From NCBI RefSeq assembly GCF_030817075.1, contig NZ_JAUSYU010000001.1:1860001-1924000 (forward strand): 64,000 nt of DNA, given 5' to 3'. A program made the translations under genes and the position numbers. Each line of letters begins with the position of its first letter. The first letter of the stretch is position 1. The notes under the pieces were generated by a model. That model saw only the letters and a program-made list of their open reading frames with translations. It searched no databases and was not told the DNA's origin. This document shows, piece after piece, positions 37,142 to 47,799 of the stretch. Origin of the DNA: Arthrobacter sp. V1I9. Lineage in GTDB: Bacteria; Actinomycetota; Actinomycetes; Actinomycetales; Micrococcaceae.

Positions 37142-37537
37142 TCAGCGAACGCCCACGAGGTCAACCACGAAGATCAGGGCTTCGTTGGGTTTGATGGCTC
37201 CACCGGCGCCCCGGGAACCGTAGGCAAGCTCGGAGGGGATTTCGAGGCGGCGGCGGCCACCTACCTTCATGCCCAGGAGGCCCTGGTCCCAGCCCTGGAT
37301 GACCTGGCCGACTCCGACGCGGAAGTCCAGCGGCGCACCGCGGCCCCAGGAGGCGTCGAATTCTTCACCGGTGGACCAGGCTACGCCCACGTAGTGGGTG
37401 GAAACCGTGTCTCCGGCCGTGGCTTCGCGGCCGTCGCCTTCGATGAGGTCGGTGATGACGAGTTCCGTGGGGACATCGCCCTCGGGGAAATCGATTTCGG
37501 GCTTCTGGCGGTCAAAATCGCGCTGTCCAAAAGACAT
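37142..37537 (-). CDS. FKBP-type peptidyl-prolyl cis-trans isomerase, cytoplasmic
   Basis: 131-aa single-domain FKBP that speeds proline isomerisation in folding proteins. It has the core STHYVGVAWSTGEEFDASW (near 56-74), VIQGWDQGLLGMKVGGRR (near 85-102) and the C-terminal ELAYG and FVVDLVGV strands. ATG at 37537 has an aggagc ribosome binding site; the earlier in-frame start at 37609 lacks one. No signal peptide. It lies between the lipoprotein FKBP and pafBC. Confidence 0.92.
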   Translation of the reverse strand: MSFGQRDFDRQKPEIDFPEGDVPTELVITDLIEGDGREATAGDTVSTHYVGVAWSTGEEFDASWGRGAPLDFRVGVGQVIQGWDQGLLGMKVGGRRRLEIPSELAYGSRGAGGAIKPNEALIFVVDLVGVR

Positions 37538-37614
37538 GGTTGCTCCTAGGTGTTTGGCAGATGATGTGCTGCTGTTGGATGCCGCGGCGGGGGCCGGGCC
37601 TGTTGCCATTGTTG

Positions 37615-38577
37615 CTACTTGGCTCCGAGGATGTCCACTACGAAGACAAGGTCGCCCTTGGCCTCGCCCTGGCCGGCATCGCCGTAGGCCAGGTCCTTGG
37701 GGATGACCAGCAGGACGCGTGAGCCCACGGTCTTGCCGGCAAGGCCCTGGGTCCAGCCCTTGATGACGCCGGTCAGCGGGAAGCTCGCAGGCTCGCCCCG
37801 GTCAAAGCTCGAGTCGAATTTTTTGCCGCCCACGAGGGTGACGCCGACATAGTTCACTGTCAGGGTGTCAGATTCCTTAACGGTGGCGCCGTTGCCCTTG
37901 ATGAGGTCCTGGGATACCAGCGCGGTGGGAGCGGCGACACCCTTGACGTTGATCTCGGGGATGCCGTCTTTCTCGGTGACGGTAGGCAGGCCGGCGGGCG
38001 GGGTCACCGTTTCACCTTCGGGCTTCTCCAGCGCAGGGGTTACGTCCGAAGCGGAAAGCACCTTGATAATGAGGAGCTGCGTGGGCTCGGTTGCGGCTGA
38101 CGGGCTCGGGCTGGCACCGCCGGAGGGGCTGGGGGCAGCAGCAGCGGCCCGACCGGGAACGGCGAGGGCAAGGCTGGAACCGACCTTGGCGCCAACTAAT
38201 GCGTTGTAAATGACCTCGCTGCCGGTTTTCAGTTCCTCGTTGAGCTCCAGGGGCTCGGGCTCCCTGGGGAAGGTGTCCTCGAGCGTGGATCCGTCCGTGG
38301 CATTCAGGGCAAGGATGGAGATGTTGGCAATTTGGTTTGCCTTCACCGCCTCGCCGTCACCCTCGGTGACCACTTTGATGGTGGGTTCAGCGACTTCGAG
38401 CGGCTTGGCGAATTCCACGCCGGGAGCTTTTTTGTCCCCGTTGTCGGTCAGTTTGAGGGAGTCGAACTTCGCAGTCTCACCAGCAGACTTGCTGGTGGGC
38501 TCCGACTCTGTTGTCGAACCGCCACAGGCGGTCAGCATCAGCAAAGCGGGAAGAAGGAGTGCTAGTAGTCGGCGCAC
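37615..38577 (-). CDS. FKBP-type peptidyl-prolyl isomerase lipoprotein
   Basis: 320-aa precursor with a lipoprotein signal (MRRLLALLLPALLMLTACGG, lipobox LTAC with Cys18). Two FKBP-like halves follow. The first (about 40-185) is degenerate, lacks most active-site aromatic residues and has a Pro/Ser/Ala-rich insert. The second (about 215-320) is canonical with TVNYVGVTLVGGKKFDSSF and VIKGWTQGLAGKTVGSRV. It likely folds exported proteins at the outer membrane face. GTG start at 38577. It is adjacent to pafA. Confidence 0.9.
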   Translation of the reverse strand: MRRLLALLLPALLMLTACGGSTTESEPTSKSAGETAKFDSLKLTDNGDKKAPGVEFAKPLEVAEPTIKVVTEGDGEAVKANQIANISILALNATDGSTLEDTFPREPEPLELNEELKTGSEVIYNALVGAKVGSSLALAVPGRAAAAAPSPSGGASPSPSAATEPTQLLIIKVLSASDVTPALEKPEGETVTPPAGLPTVTEKDGIPEINVKGVAAPTALVSQDLIKGNGATVKESDTLTVNYVGVTLVGGKKFDSSFDRGEPASFPLTGVIKGWTQGLAGKTVGSRVLLVIPKDLAYGDAGQGEAKGDLVFVVDILGAK

Positions 38578-38690
38578 GTAAGAGAACTTTCGTCGGGGCA
38601 AGATGGAGGCGGTGATCCGCAGCTCGGCGGGCGGCACCGCGTGCAGGCCCTCGAAAGGGCTCTATCCAGAATAGCCCCTGAAGCTGGGTG

Positions 38691-40055
38691 TCAGCCCATA
38701 GAGTCAAGAAGGGCATCCACGCGGTCATCGACGCTGCGGAACGGATCCTTGCACAGGATGGTCTGGTGCGCCCGGTCGTTCAGTTTCAGGTGCACCCAGT
38801 CCACGGTGTAGTCCCGGCCCAACTCCTGCGCCCGCCGGACAAAGTCGCCGCGGAGCTTCGCGCGGGTGGTCTGGGGCGGCGCGTCGACGGCGTCCTTGAT
38901 GACCGTGTCGTCCACGATGCGCCGCACGGCCCCACGGGACTGCAGCAGGTAGTACAGGCCGCGGCTTCTGGAGATGTCGTGGTACGTCAGGTCGAGCTGG
39001 GCTATCCGTGGGGCGTCCAGGCCGAGGCCGTGACGTTCCCGGTATTTGTCCATCAACTTCTTCTTGATGGCCCAGTCGATCTCGGTGTCGATGCCGCGGG
39101 TGTCGCCGCTTTCGATCGCCTTCAGCGTGCGTTCCCAGAGGTCGAGGATCACCGGAACGTGGGGGTTGTGGGGGCCGTGTTCCTTGACGAACGCTGTTAC
39201 TTTTGTGAGGTACTCCTGCTGGATCTCCAGTGCGGTGAGTTGGCGTCCATTGGCGAGCCGGACCAGCGCCCGGCCGCTGAGGTCGTGCGAAATCTCGCGG
39301 ATGCTGCGGATGGGGTTTTCCATCCGCATGTCGCGCATGATGACTCCGGCCTCGATCATTCTCAGGACGAGGTCCACCGTGCCCACCTTCATCAGGGCAG
39401 TGGCTTCAGACATGTTGGAATCGCCGACGATAACGTGAAGCCTGCGGTAGAACTCGGCATCCGCGTGCGGTTCATCCCGGGTGTTGATGATGGGCCGGGA
39501 CCGGGTGGTGGCTGAGGACACGCCCTCCCAGATATGGTCCGCCCGCTGGGAAAAGGCGAAGGTTGCCCCGTGCGGCGTTTTCAGGATCTTCCCGGCGCCG
39601 GCGATGAGTTGCCTGGTGACCAGGAAGGGGATCAGGATCTCGGCCAGCCGGGAGAACTCTCCCCGGCGGGGAATAAGGTAATTTTCGTGACTGCCGTAGG
39701 AGTTCCCGGCGGAGTCCGTGTTGTTCTTGAACAGGTAGACGGTGCCGTTGAACCCCTCGGCGGCGAGGCGTGCCTGTGCCTCGTCCACGAGGTCGTCGAG
39801 GATCAGCTCCCCGGCCCGGTCGTGGGCGATCAACTGCGCGAGGTCGTCACACTCGGCCGTGGCGTACTCGGGATGGGACCCAACATCGAGGTACAGCCTG
39901 GAGCCGTTCGTAAGGAAAACGTTGGATGAACGGCCCCAGCTGACCACCTTGCGGAAGAGGTACCGGGCCACCTCCTCCGGGGCAAGAGGCCTCGAGTCGG
40001 GGCTGGAATAGGAGATCCCAAATTCCGTTTCGATGCCGAAGATTCTCTTGTCCAT
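38691..40055 (-). CDS. pafA: Pup-protein ligase PafA
   Basis: Attaches the C-terminal glutamate of Pup to lysines of target proteins with ATP, marking them for the proteasome. The 454-aa protein begins with the carboxylate-amine ligase motif [13 protein letters not shown] (residues 4-16) containing the metal-binding glutamates, and has [17 protein letters not shown] near residue 110 and the nucleotide-binding region near [20 protein letters not shown] strong aggagg site precedes the ATG. It follows prcA by 8 bp. Confidence 0.95.
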   Translation of the reverse strand: MDKRIFGIETEFGISYSSPDSRPLAPEEVARYLFRKVVSWGRSSNVFLTNGSRLYLDVGSHPEYATAECDDLAQLIAHDRAGELILDDLVDEAQARLAAEGFNGTVYLFKNNTDSAGNSYGSHENYLIPRRGEFSRLAEILIPFLVTRQLIAGAGKILKTPHGATFAFSQRADHIWEGVSSATTRSRPIINTRDEPHADAEFYRRLHVIVGDSNMSEATALMKVGTVDLVLRMIEAGVIMRDMRMENPIRSIREISHDLSGRALVRLANGRQLTALEIQQEYLTKVTAFVKEHGPHNPHVPVILDLWERTLKAIESGDTRGIDTEIDWAIKKKLMDKYRERHGLGLDAPRIAQLDLTYHDISRSRGLYYLLQSRGAVRRIVDDTVIKDAVDAPPQTTRAKLRGDFVRRAQELGRDYTVDWVHLKLNDRAHQTILCKDPFRSVDDRVDALLDSMG

Positions 40056-40063
40056 CTGTCCTC

Positions 40064-40774
40064 CTAGGCCAGCAGTGCAGTGATATCCGCGTCATCAAGC
40101 CGGCGGAAGGCGCGCCGCGAGCCGCGCGAGGTCTGGGACGACCTGTACAGGACGGCAACTTCCACAGCCTTCGGGGGAAGGGCCTTCGGCTGTTCGCCGC
40201 TCTCGGCCGCCGGAACCAATGCCCCCATTGCAAGGCGCAGGGCCTCGGCAAAGCTCAATGAACTGCGCCAGCCGTCCTCAATGGCTGCGGACACCTTGTC
40301 TGCTTGCCCGCCCATCACGACAAACTGGTGCTCGTCGGCGATGGAGCCGTCGAAGGTCAGGCGGTAGAGATGGTCCTCCGCCTGGGTAGGACCTACCTCC
40401 GCTACTGCGAGTTCAACCTCGAACGGCTTCTGCTCCGCGGTGAACACGGCGCCGAGGCTTTGTGCATAAACACTGGCGAGGCCGCGGGCGGTAACGTCCT
40501 CCCGGTCGTAGGAGTAGCCCCGGACGTCCGCGTACCTGACCCCGGCCTGCCGAAGGCTCTCAAATTCGTTGTACTTCCCGACGGCGGCGAACGCTATCTT
40601 GTCGTAGATCTCGCCAATCTTGTGCAGGGACGGCGACGGATTCTCGGCCACCAGCGCAATGCCGTCGGCGCAACTGATGACAGCAACGGACCTGCCGCGG
40701 GCTATGCCCTTCCGTGCGAAATCCGCACGGTCCTTCATCAGTTGTTCAGGCGATACGTAAAACTGCTGGGTCAT
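40064..40774 (-). CDS. prcA: Proteasome subunit alpha
   Basis: Forms the outer gating rings of the actinobacterial 20S proteasome. The 236-aa protein starts with the alpha-type N-terminus [19 protein letters not shown], which gates the pore, and follows the Ntn fold ([20 protein letters not shown] near 28). It lacks a catalytic N-terminal Thr. ATG at 40774 is chosen; the frame extends to 40945 only as an antisense overlap of prcB. It begins 1 nt after the prcB stop. Confidence 0.94.
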   Translation of the reverse strand: MTQQFYVSPEQLMKDRADFARKGIARGRSVAVISCADGIALVAENPSPSLHKIGEIYDKIAFAAVGKYNEFESLRQAGVRYADVRGYSYDREDVTARGLASVYAQSLGAVFTAEQKPFEVELAVAEVGPTQAEDHLYRLTFDGSIADEHQFVVMGGQADKVSAAIEDGWRSSLSFAEALRLAMGALVPAAESGEQPKALPPKAVEVAVLYRSSQTSRGSRRAFRRLDDADITALLA

Positions 40775-40775
40775 G

Positions 40776-41597
40776 TCAAGCCTCCCGTCCGGCGCTGGTG
40801 CGGGCTTCGATGACAGTATGCGCGGCCGCGGCGAGCACGTTTTCGGCAACCCGCCGTGCCCCGGCCCGGTCCACGGTGTAGATGACCGGCCATAGCTGAC
40901 GGACTGTGTCCGGTCCTCCCGTGGCGGAATCGTCGTCCGCCGCATCGTAGAGGGCTTCGACGGCGACGGAGACCGCTTCCGCCTCGCTCAGGTTTGGCCG
41001 CCACAGCTTCTTCAGGGCTCCACGGGCAAAAACGGAGCCGGAGCCGACCGTATGGTGCTCGTGTTCCTCGTACCGGCCGCCGGTGACGTCATAGGAGAAG
41101 AGCCTTCCCACGCCGGCGCCGGTATCGAACCCGGCGAAGAGCGGCACAACGGCGAGTCCCTGCATGGCGAGGGGCAGGTTGCCGCGGATCATCGCTCCGA
41201 GCCTGTTGGCCTTACCCTCCAGGCTAAGAAGGGTGCCCTCAATCTTCTCGTAGTGCTCGAGTTCCACCTGGAAGAGACGGGTGAGGTCAATGGCTATGCC
41301 GGCAGTGCCCGCGATGCCCAGGACGGAGTAACGGTCGGCGGGAAAAACTTTCTCAATGTGCCTGCTGGCGATCACATTGCCCATGGTGGCCCGCCTGTCC
41401 CCCGCCATCAGCACCCCGCCGGCGTAGCTCATGGCCACAATGGTGGTGGCGTGCGGAACCTGCAGCGGCGCGGTTCCGGGCGCAGCGGACTGAACTCCCC
41501 TGTTGTACGGCAGGAGTTCGGGCCGGTCCCGCTGCAGATGTTCCGTAAAGGACGAGGTGGCGTTGGCGGCTACCTGGTGGGCGGTTGATTCCTGCAC
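40776..41597 (-). CDS. prcB: Proteasome subunit beta
   Basis: Catalytic ring subunit of the 20S proteasome. The 273-aa precursor carries a 50-residue propeptide; processing before Thr51 (in [13 protein letters not shown]) exposes the N-terminal threonine nucleophile. Further family residues are in GDRRATMGN (near 67-75) and [15 protein letters not shown] start behind aaggag, 7 nt spacing. Order mpa-dop-pup-prcB-prcA-pafA is the classical actinobacterial one. Confidence 0.95.
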   Translation of the reverse strand: MQESTAHQVAANATSSFTEHLQRDRPELLPYNRGVQSAAPGTAPLQVPHATTIVAMSYAGGVLMAGDRRATMGNVIASRHIEKVFPADRYSVLGIAGTAGIAIDLTRLFQVELEHYEKIEGTLLSLEGKANRLGAMIRGNLPLAMQGLAVVPLFAGFDTGAGVGRLFSYDVTGGRYEEHEHHTVGSGSVFARGALKKLWRPNLSEAEAVSVAVEALYDAADDDSATGGPDTVRQLWPVIYTVDRAGARRVAENVLAAAAHTVIEARTSAGREA

Positions 41598-41678
41598 TCA
41601 TGCACTCCTTGAACGTAATTCTTCAACGTCGGTACAGATTCCGGCCGTCCGCGGCTTCCGCCACCTGCCGGGTCCCGG

Positions 41679-41882
41679 TTACTGACCGCCCTTTTGGACG
41701 AATGCGCGTACGAATTCCTCGGCGTTGGATTCGAGAACTCCGTCGATCTCGTCGAGGAGGTCGTCCACGCCTTCGGTTGATGCTGATGCCTGCGCTTCAG
41801 GCGGCGCCGGCGGGGCCTCGGGAATGTCCTCGTCGACCTGGCTGTCGCGCGATTGCGGCTGCTGCTGCTCCTGGCCTGCCAT
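41679..41882 (-). CDS. pup: Prokaryotic ubiquitin-like protein Pup
   Basis: 67-aa disordered protein that is the covalent degradation tag. It has the Gln-rich N-terminus needed to thread into the Mpa pore, an acidic centre, the Mpa-binding helix (about 37-62; DDLLDEIDGVLESNAEEFVR) and ends in GGQ. The C-terminal Gln must be deamidated to Glu by Dop before PafA can use it. ATG at 41882 has a gggagagg site; the frame opens at 41936. Confidence 0.95.
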   Translation of the reverse strand: MAGQEQQQPQSRDSQVDEDIPEAPPAPPEAQASASTEGVDDLLDEIDGVLESNAEEFVRAFVQKGGQ

Positions 41883-41966
41883 TGTTACCTCTCCCTTTCC
41901 TGCCGTCGGATCCGGCGGATCCTCCGATATGCCCATCCTGCCACGATGCAGGCCGTCCGGCGCGGT

Positions 41967-43640
41967 TTATGCCGCAGGCGGAGCGCTGTTGTGTCCCAGG
42001 AGCTCCGCGAGGAACGGGCCCGCTTCCCGGTAGCGCTGGAACAACGCTCCGGTCAGGGCTTTGGTTCCCCGAAGAGGCTCCCTGGTAGGCACTCGCTGGA
42101 GCCTGCCGTAGCCCGGGACGTCGAAGATCACTGAGTCCCAGCTGGCACCTACTACGTCCTTGCCGAAGTTGCTGATGCACTTTCCGCGGAAGAACGCACG
42201 GGTGTCCGGCGGCGGCTCGCCCACGGCAGCCGCTATGGCGCCGTCGTCGACAATCCTGTCCATGCGGTTCCTGGCAAGGAACCGGTAGTAGAGGCCCTTT
42301 TCCGGCCTGATGTCCGCCCACTGGAGATCAATGAGCCCGAGCCGGGCGTCGTTCCACGCCAGGCCGTCGCGATCCCTGTAACCCTCGAGGAGCGAGAGCT
42401 TGGCCAGCCATTCCACCGAGCTGGCCGCCGCGGCCTTGTCGCTGTCCAGCTGCGTAAGTACGGTGGCCCAGCGGTCCAGGACGTCATGGGTGTGCCCGTC
42501 GCCGTCGATGGCATCACCGACACCTGTATCCTGCGCCAGCTTGGCGGCTGCTTCGTGGTACATCCACTGGAGGTCGAGTGCCGTCACGCGACGGCCGTCC
42601 AGCAGCCGCATGGTTGCGGTGAGGGACGTATCGTGGCTCACCGTTTGGAGGGCGGCCACCGGCTCGTAAACCTCAATCTTTGGCGCGAGCCCCGCCTCGA
42701 TGAGGCTGAGGACCATGGCCGTGGTCCCGAACTTCAGGTAATTAGAGACCTGGCTGAGGTTGGCATCGCCAATGATGACGTGCAGGCGGCGGTATTTGTC
42801 GGCCGTCGCGTGCGGCTCGTCCCGGGTGTTGATGATGGGACGGCGGATGGTGGTTTCGAGGCCCACTTCTGCCTCGAAGAAATCGGCCCGCTGGCTGATC
42901 TGGTAGCCAGGGGTGGAAGCGTCCTGGCCGATCCCCACCCTGCCGGACCCGCAAAGGATCTGGCGGCTGATGAAGAATGGCGTCAAGCCGCGAACGATGT
43001 CCCCAAACGGAACGGAGCGGGGCATGAGGTAGTTTTCATGTGACCCGTAGGACACCGATTTGTTGTCTGTGTTGTTTTTGTAGAGGTTCACCTGTGGCAG
43101 GTCGGGGTCCAAGGCCAGACGCCGTACTGTTGCCAGCGCAACGAGGTCACCCGCGGCGTCCCACGTGACGGCATCATGCGGGTTCGTCACCTCAGGGCTT
43201 GAATACTCGGGGTGGGCGTGGTCCACGTACAGCCTGGCACCATTACCCAGGACCATGTTCATCAGGAGGGTTCCGGACTCATCCTGCCCGTCGAGCTCCA
43301 GTTCCTCCCTGCCGTAGGCCAGTGCCACTGCTTCCGCGTCCAGCACCGGCGGCTGGTCGGTCAGCTGGCTGGGGTGGGCCGAGCCCCTGTCCACTGTCCA
43401 GCCCCTCGCGTCGTGAAGGGGCTCTTCGTCGGTGTAGTCCCACCGCGTTTCCGCTCCGCCGGCGGCACGCTGGCGTGTCACCTGGGCATAGGCCTGGACC
43501 ACCCGCGCGCTCATCATGGTTGCGTTCGCCGACGGGGCGGACGGGGCATGGATCCCGTATTCGGTTTCTGCTCCCATGACACGCATGGCCCCGCCCGCGG
43601 GGAGGGCGCCCCCGGCGGCGGGCTCCGGCGCAGCCGTCAC
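41967..43640 (-). CDS. dop: Pup deamidase/depupylase Dop
   Basis: Deamidates the C-terminal Gln of Pup and removes Pup from substrates. The 557-aa protein is homologous to Paf[16 protein letters not shown] with metal-binding glutamates near residue 25, [17 protein letters not shown] near 190 and [19 protein letters not shown] near 270. It starts at GTG 43640, overlapping the mpa stop by 4 bp (GTGA). An ATG 18 codons in (MRVMGAE) is an alternative start. Confidence 0.94.
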   Translation of the reverse strand: MTAAPEPAAGGALPAGGAMRVMGAETEYGIHAPSAPSANATMMSARVVQAYAQVTRQRAAGGAETRWDYTDEEPLHDARGWTVDRGSAHPSQLTDQPPVLDAEAVALAYGREELELDGQDESGTLLMNMVLGNGARLYVDHAHPEYSSPEVTNPHDAVTWDAAGDLVALATVRRLALDPDLPQVNLYKNNTDNKSVSYGSHENYLMPRSVPFGDIVRGLTPFFISRQILCGSGRVGIGQDASTPGYQISQRADFFEAEVGLETTIRRPIINTRDEPHATADKYRRLHVIIGDANLSQVSNYLKFGTTAMVLSLIEAGLAPKIEVYEPVAALQTVSHDTSLTATMRLLDGRRVTALDLQWMYHEAAAKLAQDTGVGDAIDGDGHTHDVLDRWATVLTQLDSDKAAAASSVEWLAKLSLLEGYRDRDGLAWNDARLGLIDLQWADIRPEKGLYYRFLARNRMDRIVDDGAIAAAVGEPPPDTRAFFRGKCISNFGKDVVGASWDSVIFDVPGYGRLQRVPTREPLRGTKALTGALFQRYREAGPFLAELLGHNSAPPAA

Positions 43641-45388
43641 AGATACTGCCCTGTGGTGGGCATCGTTTCGATCGATTTTCCAGGCTCCTGGCCGGCCTTG
43701 CCCTGGACGATGGTGCGGATGTACGTGATCCGCTCACCCTTCTTGCCGGAGATCCGGGCCCAGTCGTCCGGATTGGTGGTGTTCGGCATGTCCTCGTGTT
43801 CACGGAACTCGTCCACCACGGCCCGCAGCAGGTGCTCGATCCGCAGCCCCTTTTGGTGCGTGGTGAGCAGGTCCTTGATGGCGTACTTCTTGGCCCGGTC
43901 CACCACGTTCTGCACTACGGCACCGGAGTTGAAGTCCTTGAAGTAGAGCATTTCGGTGTCGCCGTTGGCGTACGTGACTTCCAGGAACTCATTTGATTTG
44001 TCCGTGGAGTACATGGCTTCCACCGTGCGCTGGACCATTGCGTCCACCGTGGCCTGGACGTCGCCGTCGTGCTCTGCAAGGTCAGACTCGTGGAACGGCA
44101 GATCCGTGGTGATGTACTTGTTGAAAATGTCCGCAGCAGCCTCGGCATCCGGGCGGTGGATCTTGACCTTAACGTCCAGCCGGCCGGGCCGAAGGATGGC
44201 CGGATCAATCATGTCCTCCCGGTTGGACGCGCCGATGACGATGACGTTGTCCAGCCGCTCCACGCCGTCGATCTCACTCAGCAGCTGGGGCACGATGGTT
44301 GTTTCGACGTCGGAGGAAATGCCGGTGCCGCGGGTGCGGAACAGCGAATCCATCTCATCAAAAAACACCACTACGGGGCTGCCGTCCGAGGCCTTTTCGC
44401 GGGCGCGGGAGAAAATGAGCCGGATATGGCGCTCCGTCTCGCCCACATACTTGTCCAGGAGCTCGGGGCCCTTGATGTTGAGGAAGTAGCTTTTCAGGTC
44501 CACGTTTCCGGAGCGTTCGGCGGCACGGGCGGCAAGCGAATTGGCAACGGCCTTGGCGATGAGGGTCTTACCGCAGCCGGGAGGGCCGTACAGCAGGATG
44601 CCCTTGGGTGCCTTCAGGCCGTGTTCCCGGTAAAGGTCCGGGTGCAGGAACGGTAGTTCGACGGCGTCGCGGATCTGTTCGATCTGGGGCCCCAGTCCGC
44701 CGATGTCCTCGTAGGTGATGTCCGGGACCTCCTCCAGGACCAGGTTTTCCACCTCCGACCGCGGCACTTTTTCAAGTGCGTAGCCGGTCCTCGAGTCGAT
44801 GGAGAGGGCGTCGCCCACCCGGAGCTTTTCGGCCAGGAGGGCACCGGAAAGCCGGACCACCCGCTCCTCATCGGCACGCCCCACCACGAGGACGCGGTCG
44901 GAGCCGAGCATCTCCTTGAGCGTGGCCAGCTCGCCTGCACGCTCGTAACCGAGTCCGGCGACGACGAGGAGCGCCTCGTTCAGGAGGACCTCCTGGCCCA
45001 CGGCCAGTTGGTTGATGTTCACCAGCGGGCTGATGCCCACGCGCATTTTCCGGCCGGCGTTGAAGATGTCCACTGATTCTTCAGTGGCGGCCTGCCCGCT
45101 GCTGCCCGACGAGGGCTGCCTGCGCGGGTTCAGCTGAAGAATGGTGCCGAAGCTGTAGGGAGGCTGTCCTTCCTGGTCCAAGGCGTTTTTCAGCCGAAGG
45201 ATCTCGGCCTTCGCGGCCTCAAGCATCGTAACCAGCTTGGTGTTGTTCTGCGTTGCCGCAGCCAGCTGGCGGTCGATGTGCCTGAGCTTGTCCCTGAGGA
45301 TGTTGACCTGGCGGTCCGCAACCGAGAGGTCGTTGGCGGCAGACTGCTCTGCCGGTGTACGTCCGGAGTCCTGGTTTGGCGTCTCCAT
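43637..45388 (-). CDS. mpa: Proteasome-associated ATPase Mpa/ARC
   Basis: Hexameric AAA+ unfoldase that recognises Pup and feeds substrates to the 20S core. The 583-aa protein has an N-terminal coiled coil (about 20-65) that binds Pup, tandem OB folds (about 95-230), Walker A GPPGCGKT (near 269), Walker B VVFFDEMD (near 345) and ends in GQYL, the C-terminal motif that docks into the proteasome alpha ring. It heads the mpa-dop-pup-prcBA-pafA genes. Confidence 0.96.
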   Translation of the reverse strand: METPNQDSGRTPAEQSAANDLSVADRQVNILRDKLRHIDRQLAAATQNNTKLVTMLEAAKAEILRLKNALDQEGQPPYSFGTILQLNPRRQPSSGSSGQAATEESVDIFNAGRKMRVGISPLVNINQLAVGQEVLLNEALLVVAGLGYERAGELATLKEMLGSDRVLVVGRADEERVVRLSGALLAEKLRVGDALSIDSRTGYALEKVPRSEVENLVLEEVPDITYEDIGGLGPQIEQIRDAVELPFLHPDLYREHGLKAPKGILLYGPPGCGKTLIAKAVANSLAARAAERSGNVDLKSYFLNIKGPELLDKYVGETERHIRLIFSRAREKASDGSPVVVFFDEMDSLFRTRGTGISSDVETTIVPQLLSEIDGVERLDNVIVIGASNREDMIDPAILRPGRLDVKVKIHRPDAEAAADIFNKYITTDLPFHESDLAEHDGDVQATVDAMVQRTVEAMYSTDKSNEFLEVTYANGDTEMLYFKDFNSGAVVQNVVDRAKKYAIKDLLTTHQKGLRIEHLLRAVVDEFREHEDMPNTTNPDDWARISGKKGERITYIRTIVQGKAGQEPGKSIETMPTTGQYL

Positions 45389-45470
45389 GATGTATCAGCC
45401 CCTTCCTGCGCTTCTATTAAGACCTTAGTCCCAAGATGGCAGGTAGGGAGGGAGACTCCCGAAATATGGA

Positions 45471-46535
45471 CTAGTTCGTGATCTCCGGGGTGTCCTTGAC
45501 GTTGGTGCCCGCTATGGCATCGCGGGCGGCGCGCCGAAGCTTCTTGTCGGAGACCAGCCGCTCCCCCACAGCACCCGGCGTCCAGGCGTTGACGTCCTCT
45601 TCGTTGAAGTCTGTCTTGGAGGGGCGCCGCTTGACGGAGATGCCGGTGACGCCGTCGGCCAGCCGGCGCGTGACCAACAGGAACCCCGTGTGGGCCACCA
45701 TGCGATGGTCCGGGCGGACGGCAAGGCCCTCGAGGTGCCAGCCGCGGACCATGGACTCCCAGGCGTCGGGCTCCGTGAAGCGGCCGTCTGCGCGGATGGC
45801 CTCGGCCGTCCGGGAGAGCTGCGTGACGGTAGCCACATAGTTGATCCACACGCCGCCCGGCGCCAGGACTGTAGCCACGGCATCGAGGCACTCCCAAGGC
45901 GCCAGCATGTCCAGTACCACGCGGTCCACCGAGCCGGGCGCCTCGCTCCGCACAACTTCCTCCTGGAAGTCACCCAGGGAGATCTGCCAGGCGGGGTGCG
46001 GGCCGCCGAAGATGGTCTCTACGTTCCCGCGGGCGATGTCCGCGAACTCTTCACGCCGTTCAAAGGAGTGCAGGTAGCCATTGTCTCCAACAGCCCGCAG
46101 GAGGGAGATGGAGAGGGCGCCGGAGCCAACGCCCGCCTCCACTACCCGGGCGCCCGGGAAGATGTCGGCCATGGTGACGATCTGCCCGGCGTCCTTCGGG
46201 TAAACCACGGCAGCGCCGCGGGGCATGGAGAGGACGAAATCAGAGAGGAGGGGGCGGAGGGTCTGGTACTGCTGGCCAACGTTGTTGACGACTACTGACC
46301 CGTCCATCTTGCCGATGATTTCATCGTGGTTCAGGAAGCCGCGGTGGGTGTGGAAGGCGCCGCCGCTTTCGAGCGTGACAGTGTTCATACGTCCACGCTC
46401 GTCGGTCAGCTGGACGCGTTCACCTTCCCGGAAGGGTCCGCGGCGACGGGCAGCTCCCACCGGCTGCGAGCCGCTGCCGGCAACACCGGCTTGGGCTGCT
46501 GCTGTGGCTTCGTTGACGGCAGTTTCGCTGCTCAT
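45471..46535 (-). CDS. trmI: tRNA (adenine-58-N1)-methyltransferase TrmI
   Basis: Methylates A58 in the T-loop of tRNA. The 354-aa protein has an N-terminal beta domain (about 30-100; FREGERVQLTDERGR), the linker GRGAAV-like MPRGAAVVYPKDAGQI, and SAM motif I VVEAGVGSGALSISLLRAVG (near 130-149), followed by RREEFADIARGN. ATG at 46535 has aggag upstream; the frame opens at 46934 over the site-2 protease gene. This gene commonly sits beside mpa. Confidence 0.92.
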   Translation of the reverse strand: MSSETAVNEATAAAQAGVAGSGSQPVGAARRRGPFREGERVQLTDERGRMNTVTLESGGAFHTHRGFLNHDEIIGKMDGSVVVNNVGQQYQTLRPLLSDFVLSMPRGAAVVYPKDAGQIVTMADIFPGARVVEAGVGSGALSISLLRAVGDNGYLHSFERREEFADIARGNVETIFGGPHPAWQISLGDFQEEVVRSEAPGSVDRVVLDMLAPWECLDAVATVLAPGGVWINYVATVTQLSRTAEAIRADGRFTEPDAWESMVRGWHLEGLAVRPDHRMVAHTGFLLVTRRLADGVTGISVKRRPSKTDFNEEDVNAWTPGAVGERLVSDKKLRRAARDAIAGTNVKDTPEITN

Positions 46536-46632
46536 GATTTTCCTCACTCCTGTAAAACTGTTGCGCCCCCGCGTCAATGGCTTCAAAGACATTGTGGCTT
46601 CTGCGGCGGCAATGCACGACCGGCAGGTAACT

Positions 46633-47799
46633 CTACCGGTTCCGGCCCTGCGGTTGCCTACCGGGTTGCTGGCGCCTGCCCGTGATCGCGGACAATACGG
46701 CGTGCTGGGAGAGTAGCCCGGTAACCCTGCCGTTGTGGTCCACCACGGCGTAGTCCCGCCCTTCGAGCTGGGACAGGAAGTGGAGAAGTTCCTGCCCTTT
46801 CGACCATTCCGGCACATACGCGCCGGCGGCCAGGGCATACGAAACAGCAGTGATGGGAGTGGTCCCCGCCGCAGAGGCGGGAACCGATGCAAGCGCCGAC
46901 GGATCAACCACGGCCTCTGGGCGTCCGTCAACACCGCAGACCACTACCGCGGTTGAGCCCGGTGGACCAAGCCGGAGGGCGTCCTGGACCGACGCAGTGG
47001 CAGGCAACCCTACGGCCGGCGTCGACAAGCCGGCCGCACTGACCAGGTGAAGGCGCCCGCGCAGCGTTCCCTGCTGAATGGCTGCCGAAGCACCCATCCA
47101 CAGGAAACCGCCCACCAGGATAGTGATCATGAGCAGGCTGAACTCCGGCGATTCACCGGCAAGCAGCGGCCGCAGGATGAACCAGTAGCCGAGGGCAATA
47201 ACGATGAGGCGTCCGCCCCATCCTGCTGCCACCGTCCCTTTGGCCTGGCTGCCGGTGGCTTTCCAAACGACGGACTCCACCAGCCTGCCCCCGTCCAGCG
47301 GGAGCCCCGGCAGGACGTTGAAGACGGCAATAAGGAAGTTCGCCCACATGAAGATGTTCGTGAGGATTTCGGCGACGCTGCCGAGGGTGGCACCGGTCAG
47401 CATCAGCCAGGCACCGGCGGCCAGGACAAAGTTGGCGGCGGGGCCGGCCAGTGCCACCAGGACGGACCGTCCGGGGGTGGCAGTGAAGCTTTCGAACTGC
47501 GTGTGCCCGCCCCAAAGGTTGAGCACGATTTTCTGCGTTGGCCACCCGTAGATCTTGGCCGTCAGGGCATGGGCCAGTTCGTGGACCAGGACCGAGATGA
47601 GCAGCAGGACAGCGTAGGCGAACGCGACGACGTAGGCGCTGGCACCAAGGGCCGGGTTGCTGCGGTCAAGTACCGGCCCGTAAACAATCACGGTGAAGGC
47701 AGCGATGAGGAACCACGAATAGGCCAGGACAACAGGAACACCGGCAATCCTGCCCAGCGGGATGCCTTCGCGGCGAACCGGAGCCGCCGTCTCAGTCAT
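46633..47799 (-). CDS. Site-2 protease family (M50) intramembrane metalloprotease with CBS region
   Basis: 388-aa protease that cleaves within membranes, related to mycobacterial Rip3-type proteins. The zinc motif HELAH is in VLVHELAHALTAKIYGW (near 67-83) and the third ligand in LPLDGGRLVESV (near 168-179). There are six or so membrane helices up to residue 245, then a pair of CBS-like segments (about 255-380). It overlaps the HAD gene by 8 bp. The substrate is unknown; such proteases often release anti-sigma factors. Confidence 0.9.
   Translation of the reverse strand: MTETAAPVRREGIPLGRIAGVPVVLAYSWFLIAAFTVIVYGPVLDRSNPALGASAYVVAFAYAVLLLISVLVHELAHALTAKIYGWPTQKIVLNLWGGHTQFESFTATPGRSVLVALAGPAANFVLAAGAWLMLTGATLGSVAEILTNIFMWANFLIAVFNVLPGLPLDGGRLVESVVWKATGSQAKGTVAAGWGGRLIVIALGYWFILRPLLAGESPEFSLLMITILVGGFLWMGASAAIQQGTLRGRLHLVSAAGLSTPAVGLPATASVQDALRLGPPGSTAVVVCGVDGRPEAVVDPSALASVPASAAGTTPITAVSYALAAGAYVPEWSKGQELLHFLSQLEGRDYAVVDHNGRVTGLLSQHAVLSAITGRRQQPGRQPQGRNR

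Noticed and set aside
35743..37194. 483-aa plus-strand ORF opposite pafBC
   Set aside because: Shadow frame; the minus strand encodes two clear HTH-WYL modules.
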